Made by a program: the position numbers and the translations under genes
Origin: an uncultured Collinsella sp.
GTDB lineage: Bacteria; Actinomycetota; Coriobacteriia; Coriobacteriales; Coriobacteriaceae
Length of the DNA stretch: 5,640 nt
Reading direction: 5' to 3'
NCBI GenBank assembly: GCA_900757235.1
Contig: CAAENB010000005.1
Location: 1-5,640 of the forward strand
The notes under the pieces: model-generated
What the model was told of the DNA's origin: nothing
Database searches by the model: none
What the model saw: the letters and a program-made list of their open reading frames with translations, nothing else
Shown: positions 5,561 through 5,640 of the stretch, one piece after another
Position numbering within the stretch: the first letter of the stretch is position 1
How the letters are laid out: every line of letters starts with the position of its first letter

Positions 5561-5640
5561 GGCGGGGTCCGGGCTTAGTTTTCAGAACGTCCTCGACCAT
5601 GTGTGGCGCCTTGTCCTGCTCCTTCGGAGCTGCGGACAAG
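5561..5640 (+). repeat. structured intergenic repeat, copy 3, cut by the window end
   Basis: CTTGTCC (5610-5616) pairs with GGACAAG (5634-5640). Inside lies the 17-base tip TGCTCCTTCGGAGCTGC, whose GCTCC and GGAGC pair around TTC. This 31-base core matches the minus strand of 182-152 at 29 positions. The two differences pair with each other (G-C here, A-T there). The box AACGTCCTCG (5586-5595) is also shared (205-196 on minus), 14 bases from the core here and 13 there. The stretch 5561-5580 resembles the outer arm of the 1147-1262 palindrome. The right half should lie beyond the window. Being close to the asd stop, it may serve as the asd 3' end. Confidence 0.8.

Noticed and set aside
1..5640. 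CRISPR array, tRNA, defence or phage genes
   Set aside because: No regularly spaced repeats, cloverleaf sequences or matching protein motifs were seen; all coding space is amino-acid biosynthesis.

Overview
The window carries the aspartate-to-threonine/lysine core of amino-acid biosynthesis. Four complete genes are arranged as two divergent pairs: thrC and thrB on the minus strand, aspartate kinase (lysC) and asd on the plus strand. GC content is high (about 60% by eye). Codons and protein sequences are consistent with a high-GC Gram-positive-type anaerobe. My best guess is Coriobacteriia, Collinsella-like; this is an impression from sequence style, not a proven assignment.

Layout: bases 1-28 look like the last codons of an unidentified plus-strand gene. 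Bases 29-252 hold a small GC hairpin and then a long nested palindrome (104-231). thrB (homoserine kinase) occupies 253-1134 on the minus strand. The thrC-thrB gap (1135-1337) holds the thrB Shine-Dalgarno sequence, a second nested palindrome (1147-1262) and an intrinsic terminator for thrC (1296-1325). thrC (threonine synthase, long form) runs 1338-2855 on the minus strand. A 104-bp divergent control region (2856-2959) has a 16-bp dyad almost exactly at its centre. lysC runs 2960-4348 and asd 4523-5548 on the plus strand. The 174-bp gap between them contains a 13-bp hairpin, a short tandem repeat, a terminator and a probable asd promoter. From 5561 to the window end a third structured repeat begins; it is cut off by the window edge.

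Pathway: LysC phosphorylates aspartate and Asd reduces aspartyl phosphate to aspartate semialdehyde, the branch point to lysine, threonine and methionine. ThrB and ThrC convert homoserine to threonine. Homoserine dehydrogenase, which joins the two halves, is not in the window.

The least ordinary content is intergenic. The repeats at 152-182 and 5610-5640 share a hairpin core in which 29 of 31 bases are identical and the two differences form one compensated base pair. Both also share a 10-base box at nearly the same distance. A more distant relative may lie between thrC and thrB. I see no tRNA, rRNA, CRISPR array, transposase or defence gene.
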